From assembly GCF_000750005.1 (NCBI RefSeq), contig NZ_JPYA01000126.1:12273-76272 (forward strand): a stretch of DNA of 64,000 nucleotides, in the 5' to 3' direction. The notes beneath the pieces are model-generated. The model searched no databases. It was not told the DNA's origin and saw only the letters and a program-made list of their open reading frames with translations. Below are positions 16,940 through 25,088 of this stretch, piece after piece; position 1 is the first letter of the stretch; each line of letters opens with the position of its first letter. The position numbers were made by a program, and so were the translations under genes. Source of the stretch: Geobacillus icigianus (lineage in GTDB: Bacteria; Bacillota; Bacilli; Bacillales; Anoxybacillaceae).

Positions 16940-17030
16940 CATGGACGGCCGGGGGTGCGGCGGCTTGCAAGGGAAATCTCAACTGGGGGCGGTGGACGTC
17001 TTCTCACCGTTTGGCGTTGCAAACGAACAA

Positions 17031-17069
17031 AAAAACGCAGGCTTCCAAATTTGGAAGCCTGCGTTTTTT
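17031..17069. terminator. Bidirectional terminator, 3' of serA
   Basis: A perfect 38-base palindrome (arms 17031-17049 and 17050-17068, AAAAACGCAGGCTTCCAAA and its complement) lies just past the serA stop. It shares its outer 12 bases per arm with the terminator at 16901-16939. Confidence 0.9.
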
Positions 17070-17073
17070 ATGG

Positions 17074-18648
17074 CTACGCCTCAAGCCGTTTGACGGTCTC
17101 AATATCATCAATTTGCGCCAGTGCGTGTAACACCGCCTCATCCACCGGTTTGTCGAGCGAGAGGATCATCATCGCTTTTCCGCCGGCCTCTTGCCGCCCG
17201 ACTTGCATGGTGGCGATGTTGACATCGTGCGCCCCGAGCACGTTCCCGACTTTGCCGATCATTCCCGGCCGGTCTTGGTGCTGAATGTACAACAGATGTC
17301 CTTCCGGGGCGAAGTCGATGGCGACGCCGTCAAAGTGGACGATGCGGTCGCCATAGTTCGGCACGTGCGTCCCTTTGATGGTGAACGTTCTGTTTTCACC
17401 GTGGACGGTGAGGGAAATGCAGTTCGCATAGCCGTGCGTTTCATCGGAAAATTTTTCGCCGTATGTGATGCCGCGTTCTTTGGCGATCATGGCGGCGTTC
17501 ACCTCGTTGACCGTGGAGGCGACGCGCGGCCGCAGGAAGCCGGCAAGCAGGCTGCGGGTGATGTACGTCGTCTCGAGATCGGCGACCGTGCCGGCGTAGG
17601 TGACCGACAGCTCTTGCACCGGGATGTTCATAAACTGCGAGGCGATCAAGCCGAGCTTCCGGCCTAAATGATAGAATGCTTGAATTTTTTCATAGACGTC
17701 TTTCGACAACGCCGGCAAGTTGATCGACGAGGTGACCGGCCGTCCTTCAAAAAAGTGGAGCAGCTCTTCGGCGACTTGGGTGGCGACGTTCAGCTGCGCT
17801 TCGACCGTTGACGCCCCTAAATGCGGCGTGACGATCACATTGTCAAACGAAAGCAGCGGATGATCGCCCGGCGGCTCTTGTTCAAAAACGTCGAGGGCGA
17901 CGCCGGCGACATGGCCGTTTTCTAAAAACGGAATGAGCGCTTGCTCGTCGATGATGCCGCCGCGGGCGCAGTTGACTAGATAGACTCCTTTTTTCGTTTT
18001 CGCCAAGTTGTCCGTGCCAAGGAGTCCCCGCGTTTCTTTTGTCAGCGGTGTATGGACGGTGATGATGTCGGCGGAAGCCAGCACTTCGTCAAGCGAGTGA
18101 ATCGAAACGCCGAGTTTTTCGGCCCGATCTTTTGTTAAAAACGGGTCGTACACGTGCACGCTCATGCCAAAGGCGCGCGCCCGTTTGGCGACTTCCGAAC
18201 CGATGCGGCCGAAGCCGATGATGCCCAATTTCTTGCCAAACAGCTCATTGCCGACAAACGCCGAGCGGTTCCACTCCCGCGATTTGACGGAAATGTGCGC
18301 CTGCGGGATGCGGCGGACCAGCGCGGCCATCATGGCAAAAGTATGCTCGGCGGCCGAAATCGTATTGCCGTTTGGCGCGTTGATGACGACGATGCCGCGT
18401 TTCGTCGCGGCATCGACATCAATGTTGTCGACGCCCACACCAGCGCGGCCGATAATTTGTAAGTTCGGCATTTTTTCCAATAGTTCTTCGGTCACTTTGG
18501 TGGCGCTGCGCACGAGCAAAGCGTCAAATGTGTGCAATTGCTCTTCCGCTTCGCTCACGTTCTTTTGCACGATGTCAATGTGCGCCGATGCGCGGAGCGG
18601 CGCCAGCCCCTCTTCGCTGATGGCGTCGGAAACGAGTACGCGAAACAC
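17074..18648 (-). CDS. serA: D-3-phosphoglycerate dehydrogenase
   Basis: Catalyses the first step of serine biosynthesis. The 524-residue protein has N-terminal FRVLVSDAISEEGL, the Rossmann motif GFGRIGSEVAKRA (about 146), catalytic Arg in NCARGGIIDEQAL, the Glu and His in DVFEQEPPGDHPL and VIVTPHLGAST, then the intervening domain and a C-terminal ACT domain from about 450 (HQDRPGMIGKVGNVLG). The GTG at 18648 is chosen: AAAGGGG is 7-8 bases upstream and gives the MFRVLVSD start of B. subtilis SerA; a TTG at 18672 would add 8 residues. Confidence 0.96.
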   Translation of the reverse strand: MFRVLVSDAISEEGLAPLRASAHIDIVQKNVSEAEEQLHTFDALLVRSATKVTEELLEKMPNLQIIGRAGVGVDNIDVDAATKRGIVVINAPNGNTISAAEHTFAMMAALVRRIPQAHISVKSREWNRSAFVGNELFGKKLGIIGFGRIGSEVAKRARAFGMSVHVYDPFLTKDRAEKLGVSIHSLDEVLASADIITVHTPLTKETRGLLGTDNLAKTKKGVYLVNCARGGIIDEQALIPFLENGHVAGVALDVFEQEPPGDHPLLSFDNVIVTPHLGASTVEAQLNVATQVAEELLHFFEGRPVTSSINLPALSKDVYEKIQAFYHLGRKLGLIASQFMNIPVQELSVTYAGTVADLETTYITRSLLAGFLRPRVASTVNEVNAAMIAKERGITYGEKFSDETHGYANCISLTVHGENRTFTIKGTHVPNYGDRIVHFDGVAIDFAPEGHLLYIQHQDRPGMIGKVGNVLGAHDVNIATMQVGRQEAGGKAMMILSLDKPVDEAVLHALAQIDDIETVKRLEA

Positions 18649-18675
18649 AGTCGGTGCCCCTTTCTGTTTCAAGGA

Positions 18676-18720
18676 TGTTAAATTTCTGATAATTTAACAC
18701 GGGAAAGCGGTTTCTGTCAA
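18676..18720 (-). promoter_or_regulatory. serA promoter with overlapping palindrome
   Basis: On the - strand TTGACA (18720-18715) and TTAAAT (18697-18692) are 17 bases apart. A 9-6-9 inverted repeat, TGTTAAATT / AATTTAACA (18699-18691 and 18684-18676), covers the -10 box and the start region, so it could be a repressor site or an mRNA hairpin. Confidence 0.6.
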
Positions 18721-18783
18721 TGGGGAAAAAAGAAGTCATACCAATGAAAACGTTTTTTTACAAAAGAAATGTTCGGGTTTCAC

Positions 18784-18815
18784 AAAAAAAAGCGCCCATA
18801 TCAAACGATACGGGC
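18784..18815 (-). terminator. Terminator of ppa
   Basis: Read leftward, GCCCGTATC (18815-18807) pairs with GATATGGGC (18802-18794), followed by CGC and a run of T (plus-strand A 18784-18790). Confidence 0.85.
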
Positions 18816-18851
18816 AAAATTGTTCGGAAATAACAAATATTCGCAGGTCGA

Positions 18852-19355
18852 TTATCGGTTTTTCTGTTCATTGTAGCGGGCGATGCATTCATCAATGAGT
18901 TTGGCCGCGGCTTCCGGGCCTTCCCATGTGCCGATTTCCGTCCGCTTGCCTTGCAAGTCTTTGTAGCGCTCAAAGAAGTGGGCGATTTCTTTCAGTTTGT
19001 GCTGCGGAAGATCTTCGATGGAGCGCACCTCGTCAAAACGCGGATCTTCGACCGGAACGCCGATCAATTTCGCGTCCTCTTCGCCGCTGTCGACCATGTT
19101 CAAATAGCCGATGACGCGCGTGTCGATGACGCAGCCCGGGAACGTTGGGTTTGTCGTGATGACCAAAATGTCAAGCGGATCGCCGTCGAGCGCCAGCGTA
19201 TTTTGCAAATAGCCATAGTCGGCCGGATAAAACATCGGTGAGTACAGAACGCGGTCGAGCTTGAAAATGCCGCGCTCTTTGTCGAATTCGTATTTGTTTT
19301 GGCTGCCGGTTGGAATTTCGATAAACGCTTCGACAATTTTATTTTCGAATGCCAT
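18852..19355 (-). CDS. ppa: Inorganic pyrophosphatase, family I
   Basis: A 167-residue soluble enzyme that hydrolyses pyrophosphate. It has the family I set: IPTGSQNKYEFDKERG (about 14-29), LDRVLYSPMFYPADYGY, and the metal-binding DGDPLDILV (about 66-74) with further Asp residues in VDSGEEDAKLIGV. B. subtilis uses a family II enzyme at this step, so the family I type is a useful genus marker. Strong SD AGGGAGG upstream; flanked by its own terminator. Confidence 0.96.
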   Translation of the reverse strand: MAFENKIVEAFIEIPTGSQNKYEFDKERGIFKLDRVLYSPMFYPADYGYLQNTLALDGDPLDILVITTNPTFPGCVIDTRVIGYLNMVDSGEEDAKLIGVPVEDPRFDEVRSIEDLPQHKLKEIAHFFERYKDLQGKRTEIGTWEGPEAAAKLIDECIARYNEQKNR

Positions 19356-19392
19356 GACCCGTTCCTCCCTTGTTCGTTATGTATACATGAAA

Positions 19393-19421
19393 GCTTGTCC
19401 GCCGGTCGGCGGCGGACAAGC
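19393..19421. other. Hairpin in the ppa leader
   Basis: GCTTGTCCGCC (19393-19403) pairs perfectly with GGCGGACAAGC (19411-19421). It lies between a TACAAT-like -10 box (minus strand, 19434-19429) and the ppa SD, without a T-run in the ppa direction, so it may stabilise the mRNA rather than terminate. Confidence 0.5.
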
Positions 19422-19489
19422 CAATTTTATTGTAGCACGTTCGCCCAAGATGCGCCACTTGTGATGAACCATTTTTTCACGCTGGCATC

Positions 19490-19521
19490 AAAAAACCCCT
19501 CCTGCCGCCACGGCAAGAGGG
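19490..19521 (-). terminator. Terminator of fer
   Basis: Read leftward, CCCTCTTGCCG pairs with CGGCAGGAGGGG (one G-T wobble) and is followed by six T (plus 19490-19495). Confidence 0.9.
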
Positions 19522-19572
19522 AGCGATCCACAGGCCTTTGCAAGAAAGACGCGATTCCGCCCACCCTAAATA

Positions 19573-19842
<270 letters not shown>

Positions 19843-19902
19843 TTATTGGAAACGGACGGGCCATCTCCGTGTTGCCTGCTCGGAAATGAACGTTTCACTT
19901 TT

Positions 19903-19931
19903 ATAATAAGACCGTCCCGCCGGCTTTTCAA
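19903..19931 (-). promoter_or_regulatory. fer promoter
   Basis: On the - strand TTGAAA (19931-19926) and TATTAT (19908-19903) are exactly 17 bases apart, each one mismatch from the SigA consensus. Confidence 0.7.
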
Positions 19932-20125
19932 TAAAAAAATTGCTCGCTTGTATTTTTACACATATGCATCTTCTTTAACACATTCACTGAGAAGTCTCCC
20001 ACCTCGAAATGGAAGGTAGGTGGGAGAGGTTCATTTTTGTGATCATGTGGTGGAAATGTCAACGACGCGATTTTTTGCCGATCGGCCCGCTTTTTTTGCT
20101 ACAATAAAGGCAGGGAGGAAGGGCC
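19932..20125. other. Divergent spacer between fer and ypbB
   Basis: Contains a 10-bp hairpin TCTCCCACCT / AGGTGGGAGA (19995-20004 and 20018-20027) with no adjacent T-run, and an extended -10 (TG-C-TACAAT, TACAAT at 20100-20105) suited to ypbB. No gene seen. Confidence 0.55.
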
Positions 20126-21175
20126 ATGCAGCACAGTTATGCGTCGTTTTTGCTCGCTTGGTGTCTTCGCCAGTTTCGCGGTGAGCGGACGCTGGCGGCG
20201 GCGTATCATTTATTTTCGGGAAAAAAATCGGCGCAGACGCTCCAAGACAGCAAATGGTTTCAGCTTGAACCGTTTTTTGGCGCGTGGAAAAACGTGACGA
20301 TGTCTTCGCTTGAAGCGGCGGCGGGCTGGCTGGCTGAACAGCGGCTCGCCATGGTGGTCGGGGATCGGGCGTACCGGCTGACCGAAGCGGGGGAGGGGTG
20401 GCTTTCCGAGCGGGAGGCGCTTTTTCCCCGTCATATGAACGGCTGGCGCTACCACGAGGTGGAGCTGCCGTTTTGGCAGCGGCTTTCCCTCATTGGACAG
20501 ACGTTGTCGAACTTGAACGCCGGCCGGCGGTTTGCGCCAATTTGCCGCGATGAACGGACGCTTCGCTGGGTGAAGCGCTACTTGATGGATAAAGGCGGCC
20601 GCGCCGCGCTGACGAGAGAGTTGTACGAGGAGCTTCTCCGGCTGCTTGCTGCCGTTTCAGAAGAAGCAGCGCTCGTGTTTACGCTGCGGTTGACGAGCGC
20701 GGACCGCATCGGCTGGACGGCCGAGCAAATCGCCGCCCATCTGCAAAAAGAGGCGCTGTATGTCGAATTTCTATTTCGCGATGCGCTTCATTACATCATG
20801 GCAGAGGCGGAAGCGGGGCGCTCCCCAGCGCTGGCCGAACTGATGGACGGCTTGGCGCCGGTGGCGTTGACCCAATCGGCGCAAAAAACGTACGAATGGC
20901 TGCAAAAAGGAAAAACGATCGAGGAAATCGCCGCCATTCGCCGTTTGAAGCGGAGCACGATTGAAGACCATCTTGTCGAAATCGCCGCCAATGTGCCCGC
21001 TTTTTCGATTGCCCCGTTTGTTGCCGCCGAGAAAGCCGCGGCGGTTCAGGCGGCGGCCAAGACGCTCGGAACGCGCAAGCTAAAGCAAATTCGCGATGCG
21101 CTTGGCGGAGCGGTCAGCTATTTTGAAATTCGTCTTGTATTGGCAAAGGAAGTGGGACGTTGGATGAAATCGTGA
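20126..21175 (+). CDS. ypbB: YpbB, HTH protein paired with RecQ helicase
   Basis: A 349-residue protein of the YpbB family, always found next to a RecQ-type gene in Bacillus. The C-terminal third carries a helix-turn-helix of the kind seen in RecQ/WRN-associated regions (TYEWLQKGKTIEEIAAIRRLKRSTIEDHLVEIA, about 255-287). The function is unknown; a role as DNA-binding partner of RecQ is inferred from the coupled, 16-base overlapping gene order. SD GGGAGGAAGG precedes the ATG. Confidence 0.85.
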   Translation: MQHSYASFLLAWCLRQFRGERTLAAAYHLFSGKKSAQTLQDSKWFQLEPFFGAWKNVTMSSLEAAAGWLAEQRLAMVVGDRAYRLTEAGEGWLSEREALFPRHMNGWRYHEVELPFWQRLSLIGQTLSNLNAGRRFAPICRDERTLRWVKRYLMDKGGRAALTRELYEELLRLLAAVSEEAALVFTLRLTSADRIGWTAEQIAAHLQKEALYVEFLFRDALHYIMAEAEAGRSPALAELMDGLAPVALTQSAQKTYEWLQKGKTIEEIAAIRRLKRSTIEDHLVEIAANVPAFSIAPFVAAEKAAAVQAAAKTLGTRKLKQIRDALGGAVSYFEIRLVLAKEVGRWMKS

Positions 21176-22668
21176 ACACGCTGCGCAAGCAGTTTGGACA
21201 TCATTCGTTTCGCCCGGGGCAGCGGGAAGTGATCGACGATGTGCTGGCCGGGCGCGATGTGTTGGCAATGCTGCCGACCGGGAGCGGCAAGTCGCTTTGT
21301 TATCAGCTGCCGGCTTACGTGCGGCCCGGCCGGGTGCTCATCGTTTCCCCGCTTGTGTCGCTCATGGAAGATCAGGTCGAACAGCTGCGCCGGCGCGGGG
21401 AAAAGCGAGTCATCGCCTTTCACAGCCTGCTCGACGAGGAGGAAAAGGGGCAGGCGCTTGCTTCGCTGGCCGATTTTCGCTTTATTTACGCTTCCCCGGA
21501 GATGCTCCAGTCGGCTTCGTTTTTGGCCGCGCTGCGACGCGCGCCTGTCTCGCTCTTTGTCGTCGATGAAGCGCACTGCATTTCGCAATGGGGCTATGAT
21601 TTCCGTCCCGACTTTTTAAAGCTCGGGGACGTTCGGCGCGCGCTTGGGAACCCTCCGTGTCTGGCGCTGACCGCGACAGCGCCGCCGCAAGTGCGCGACG
21701 ACATCATCCGCACGCTCGGGATGAGGGAGGCTAGACGCCACATTTATTCTGTCGATCGGCCGAACATCGCCTTAAAGGTTGAGCATTGCCGTTCGCCGGA
21801 AGAAAAGGCGGAGCGGATCATCGAATACGCGCAGCGGCTCAAAGGCCCGGGCATCATCTACTTCTCGAGCCGGCAAGGGGCGGAAGAGATCGCGCGGCGG
21901 CTCGAACGGAGCGGGGCCGGGCGGGTCGCTTACTATCACGCCGGCATGGATGGGGAGCAGCGGCTGCTCGTGCAGCAGCAATTTTTGCACGGCCAGTTGG
22001 ATCTCGTCTGCTGCACGAGCGCATTTGGCATGGGCATCAATAAAGAGAATGTCCGCTTTGTCCTGCATTTTCATATGCCGGCGCAGCTGGAAGCGTACGT
22101 GCAGGAGATCGGGCGGGCCGGTCGTGACGGCGCGCCAAGTTTGGCCGTGCTGTTTTACGCCGATGGCGATGGAGCGATGGCCCAAGCGGTGGCCGAAGCG
22201 GAGCTTCCCCATCCGCACGAGCTGCGTGAGTGGTTTCGCCGGCTGCCGGAAGGGGCGGGATTGGATCGTTTTCGTGTATGGGTAGAAACGAGTCGGTTTA
22301 CCGACATACAAAAACGGCTTTTATCGTACGTTTTAGAACGGGAGCAGTCGCTCGTCTTTGGGGCGCCGACGCTGCTTGGCGAACGGGTGGCGGCCGCCGT
22401 GGAAGAGCGGCGCCGGTGGAAACGGAAAAAAGTCCGGGAGATGGAAGGATGGGTGCACGAGCTTTCGTGCCGGCGCTCCCGCCTTGTTCATGCGTTCGGC
22501 GAAGAGTTGGCCGTCCGCCCGGACCGCTGTTGCGACCGCTGCGGCTTGTCGCTCGGCGACTATGTAGGCCGCGAGAGCCGTCAGACGGCCGTTTTTGTTC
22601 GCGATTGGCGCGAGGAGCTGTGGAATCTATTTTTTGGCGGGAGGCCTCCCCATGAAGCGGCAAAGTGA
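21160..22668 (+). CDS. recQ: ATP-dependent DNA helicase, RecQ family
   Basis: A 502-residue 3'-5' superfamily 2 helicase in recombination and repair. Motif I MLPTGSGKS (about 44-52), motif II DEAHCISQWGYDFRP (about 135-149), motif III LALTATAP, motif IV-V IIYFSSRQGAEEIARRL and CTSAFGMGINKENVRFV, motif VI QEIGRAGRDG. A short zinc-binding CCDRCG follows near 470, and the usual HRDC domain is missing, as in Bacillus RecS. TTG start at 21160 with AAGGAAG upstream. Confidence 0.93.
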   Translation: MDEIVNTLRKQFGHHSFRPGQREVIDDVLAGRDVLAMLPTGSGKSLCYQLPAYVRPGRVLIVSPLVSLMEDQVEQLRRRGEKRVIAFHSLLDEEEKGQALASLADFRFIYASPEMLQSASFLAALRRAPVSLFVVDEAHCISQWGYDFRPDFLKLGDVRRALGNPPCLALTATAPPQVRDDIIRTLGMREARRHIYSVDRPNIALKVEHCRSPEEKAERIIEYAQRLKGPGIIYFSSRQGAEEIARRLERSGAGRVAYYHAGMDGEQRLLVQQQFLHGQLDLVCCTSAFGMGINKENVRFVLHFHMPAQLEAYVQEIGRAGRDGAPSLAVLFYADGDGAMAQAVAEAELPHPHELREWFRRLPEGAGLDRFRVWVETSRFTDIQKRLLSYVLEREQSLVFGAPTLLGERVAAAVEERRRWKRKKVREMEGWVHELSCRRSRLVHAFGEELAVRPDRCCDRCGLSLGDYVGRESRQTAVFVRDWREELWNLFFGGRPPHEAAK

Positions 22669-23236
22669 ACAAATTCGTCATATGACCGACCGCGAAGTGC
22701 TGTTTCATCTTTACTTGACGCAAGCGCTGCTTCTGGCGGCTGCCGGCATCGCTTCGCTGTTGTTGTTTGACGGGGCGGAGTGGCGCCGGCTTTGGCGGTT
22801 TGCTGCCGACGATGTCTTGATCTACGGAGTGGGCGGAGCGGCGGCGGTGCTCGCTGTCGAGTTTTGGGCCATGCGCTGTTTGCCTAATGACTGGTATGAC
22901 GATGGCGGGGTGAACGAAAAAATTTTCCGCCGGCGGTCGGTTCCGCACATCGTTTTTTTATGTGCGCTCATCGCGCTGGCGGAGGAGTGGCTGTTTCGCG
23001 GTGTTGTGCAGACGCATGGGGGGCTTTGGGCGGCGAGCGCCATTTTTGCGCTGCTGCATGTTCGCTACTTCGAAAAATGGTTTTTGTTTTTGCTGGTCGT
23101 TCTGCTCAGTTTGTTCCTTGGCGTGCTTTACGAGCAAACCGGCAGCCTGTGGGTTCCCGTCACGGCCCATTTTTTGATTGACGTTGTGCTTGCCCTCGAA
23201 ATTCGCTTACACCGGGGGATGGAGGAAAGGGAGTGA
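22652..23236 (+). CDS. ypbD: CPBP-family intramembrane metalloprotease
   Basis: A 194-residue membrane protein with about six hydrophobic segments and the CPBP (Abi/CAAX) motifs: EEWLFRG (about 110-116, Glu-Glu-x3-Arg), a later HVRYF and HFLIDVVL supplying metal-binding His. Such proteins cleave prenylated or membrane-anchored peptides or provide bacteriocin self-immunity; the substrate here is unknown. The gene starts inside the recQ 3' end (17-base overlap). Confidence 0.85.
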   Translation: MKRQSEQIRHMTDREVLFHLYLTQALLLAAAGIASLLLFDGAEWRRLWRFAADDVLIYGVGGAAAVLAVEFWAMRCLPNDWYDDGGVNEKIFRRRSVPHIVFLCALIALAEEWLFRGVVQTHGGLWAASAIFALLHVRYFEKWFLFLLVVLLSLFLGVLYEQTGSLWVPVTAHFLIDVVLALEIRLHRGMEERE

Positions 23237-23240
23237 AGCG

Positions 23241-23780
23241 ATGGAACGGACACCGGAGCGCTCCGCCCGAACACGGCGGTCGGAATCGGAGGAACGTGCG
23301 CCGTCTTCCCGCCTGAGACGGCGGCGGCAAAAAGAAGAACAAAAACGAAAATACATCCCTGCTCGCCTGCTGATGTTTCTGTTTTTGGCGCTGCCGGCGG
23401 CGGTGCTCGCGCTTCATCACGTCCAATCCGAGTCGGGGACGGTGGCGATCGTCCGCCATGACGAAAACAGCAGCCGGGAGACAGTGCGCATCATTCGCGA
23501 AACGGACAACGAAGACACCCTGTCTCCGTCAACGCCAAGGCAGGATGAACGGCCGGCGGGCGAGCAGCGGGGCGGCTCAGCCGGCAGCCGCAAGACGATC
23601 ACCCACGTTGTGGCGGCCAATGAAACTCTCTACAGCATCGCCATGAAATATTACGGGACGCCAAGCGGCATGGACATGATCAAAAAGGAAAACGGGTTGT
23701 CCTCAAACCGGCTGCAGCCGGGACAGACGTTGCGCATTCCGCTCGCCGAAAAACAGGAGGAGCAGCCGTCAGAAAACTAG
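23241..23780 (+). CDS. ypbE: Membrane-anchored LysM protein
   Basis: A 179-residue protein with a very basic, Arg-rich cytoplasmic N-terminus (about 1-40), one membrane segment (LLMFLFLALPAAVLALHHV), a hydrophilic linker, and one C-terminal LysM domain (THVVAANETLYSIAMKYYG ... LQPGQTLRIP, about 118-168) that binds peptidoglycan. It matches B. subtilis YpbE. Likely displayed at the wall interface; no enzyme domain. Confidence 0.85.
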   Translation: MERTPERSARTRRSESEERAPSSRLRRRRQKEEQKRKYIPARLLMFLFLALPAAVLALHHVQSESGTVAIVRHDENSSRETVRIIRETDNEDTLSPSTPRQDERPAGEQRGGSAGSRKTITHVVAANETLYSIAMKYYGTPSGMDMIKKENGLSSNRLQPGQTLRIPLAEKQEEQPSEN

Positions 23781-23863
23781 GGCCGGCGTCCCCCTTTCGG
23801 TTCTACCCTCATTTGCTGCTGCATAGGATGGACAATAGAGAGGACAAGGAAGGGGGGAGCGCC

Positions 23864-24310
23864 ATGGCCCATTTTCCCGCTGAATTTTCCCTTGACGAAG
23901 TGACGAAAGAAATGTTGCTCGCGGTCATCGAGCGGAAAAGAAAGTGGGAATATTTAGAAAAAAGAACATTGCTCTTGCAGGTGGCGGCTTTGGCCGGCTT
24001 GGCTGTCTTCTCTCTTTATATAGTGCTCAACGGGGCGGCGTTTGGCACATGGAGCGAGCGGTTCGCATGGTTTTTTGCCGCGCCCGTTCACGTATCGTTC
24101 CTTCTTTTTCTATGTACCTTGTATTGGGCGGCTGTTTATTATAAAGGAAAAAGTGAAAAGGCGGAAGAGGAGTTTCACGCGCTTCGCTGTGAAATTATCC
24201 AAAAAAGCATTGATTTATGGAAAGAGGAGGAACAATGGAACAAGCGCCATCAGGTGTTTGCATGGATGAAGCGCGAATATGACATCAATCTCTATTACGA
24301 ACATCGCTGA
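23864..24310 (+). CDS. ypbF: YpbF-like membrane protein (DUF2663)
   Basis: A 148-residue protein with two hydrophobic helices (TLLLQVAALAGLAVFSLYIVL and FAAPVHVSFLLFLCTLYWAAVYY) between charged helical ends. It matches YpbF of B. subtilis by position and topology; function unknown. The ATG at 23864 has SD AAGGGGGGAG; an upstream in-frame start at 23813 lacks one. Its last bases overlap, in antisense, the open frame of a cotJC remnant. Confidence 0.75.
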   Translation: MAHFPAEFSLDEVTKEMLLAVIERKRKWEYLEKRTLLLQVAALAGLAVFSLYIVLNGAAFGTWSERFAWFFAAPVHVSFLLFLCTLYWAAVYYKGKSEKAEEEFHALRCEIIQKSIDLWKEEEQWNKRHQVFAWMKREYDINLYYEHR

Positions 24311-24383
24311 CCTTCTCCTGCTGTCCGCTTGGGCCCCGCTGTCGGCGCGTGGCGGCCGGAACTGCGGCCGAGCGCGGGAAACG

Positions 24384-24505
24384 GCGGAGCGCTGCAGCGA
24401 GCTCTCCGTCCGCTCCGCCGTACTGTTCGATTAAGTAGTTGGCGAGCCGCGGGTTGCACGTGCTGACGCGGACCGGATATGGCAGTTTTTTTCATAAATC
24501 CACAT
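24384..24505 (-). pseudogene. cotJC: Remnant of cotJC (spore coat, manganese catalase-like), 5' end only
   Basis: Read leftward, SD AAGGGGGA and ATG start MWIYEKN, then after a one-base loss in a run of A (plus-strand T 24486-24492) the frame YPVRVSTCNPRLANYLIEQ and YGGADGELAAALR follows. From memory this is the N-terminus of CotJC (MWIYEKKLQYPVKV...TCNPxLAxYLIEQYGG...GELAAALRYLNQRYT). Similarity stops abruptly at 24384. So about 40 codons of an approximately 190-codon gene remain, frameshifted and truncated. Confidence 0.7.
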
Positions 24506-24548
24506 CATTCGTTCCCCCTTGTGTGCAAGAAAATCGCGGAGGAACGTT

Positions 24549-24929
24549 ATGCGTCGGTTATGGATGACGTCGATGGTCGCGGTCTTGTCCAGTTACTTGT
24601 TTTTGCATTGGCTCCCGCCGCTAGAGCCGTTTTCTCCCACTTTGTTTTGGACGCAGCTGTTGTTTTCCCCGTTAAGATCATGGCTTGCTTTCGGCTGTTT
24701 TTTTCTCGGGGTCGCTGCGAACGGCGCGCTGCTTCGCCGGGCGATGAGTTGGTTGGCCGGACGGCGGGTTCGCATTGGTGAGTGGTTGATAAGCATAGCG
24801 GCGCTTAGCCATTTTTACTGGGTGTTTCAGTTTCATTGGCGGCTGGCGGCGCTTTTTTTCGCTTTTCCCTTCTTTTATGGTATGATGTCGTTACGAGGAC
24901 GCCGGCTGCTTGAAGACGGCCGGCTTTAG
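24549..24929 (+). CDS. Unknown small membrane protein
   Basis: A 126-residue hydrophobic protein with about four membrane segments (near 5-22, 38-56, 78-95, 98-113) and a Met-Arg-Arg start. GGAGGAA SD precedes the ATG. It occupies the place where B. subtilis has ypbG, but is unrelated to that metallophosphoesterase. No family is recognised and no catalytic motif is visible. Confidence 0.7.
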   Translation: MRRLWMTSMVAVLSSYLFLHWLPPLEPFSPTLFWTQLLFSPLRSWLAFGCFFLGVAANGALLRRAMSWLAGRRVRIGEWLISIAALSHFYWVFQFHWRLAALFFAFPFFYGMMSLRGRRLLEDGRL

Positions 24930-24940
24930 CAGGAGGAAGT

Positions 24941-25000
24941 ATGGTCATCGGGGGAGCAACCGAGAAAAAATGCTTGTCGAAAACCCGGGAAACGATGTAA
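24941..25000 (+). CDS. Putative 19-codon leader ORF upstream of mecB
   Basis: ATG (24941) follows AGGAGGAAGT, one of the best ribosome binding sites in the region, and reads MVIGGATEKKCLSKTRETM before TAA. It begins 11 bases after the membrane gene stops and ends 88 bases before mecB. It may be a regulatory peptide or chance; no homologue is recognised. Confidence 0.35.
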   Translation: MVIGGATEKKCLSKTRETM

Positions 25001-25088
25001 ACTCATTAATAACAACAAACGAACCAATTGCCAGTTGCGACATACAATAACGGTAAGAGATGGCTCTGTAGGTAAGGAGGGGTTGCCG

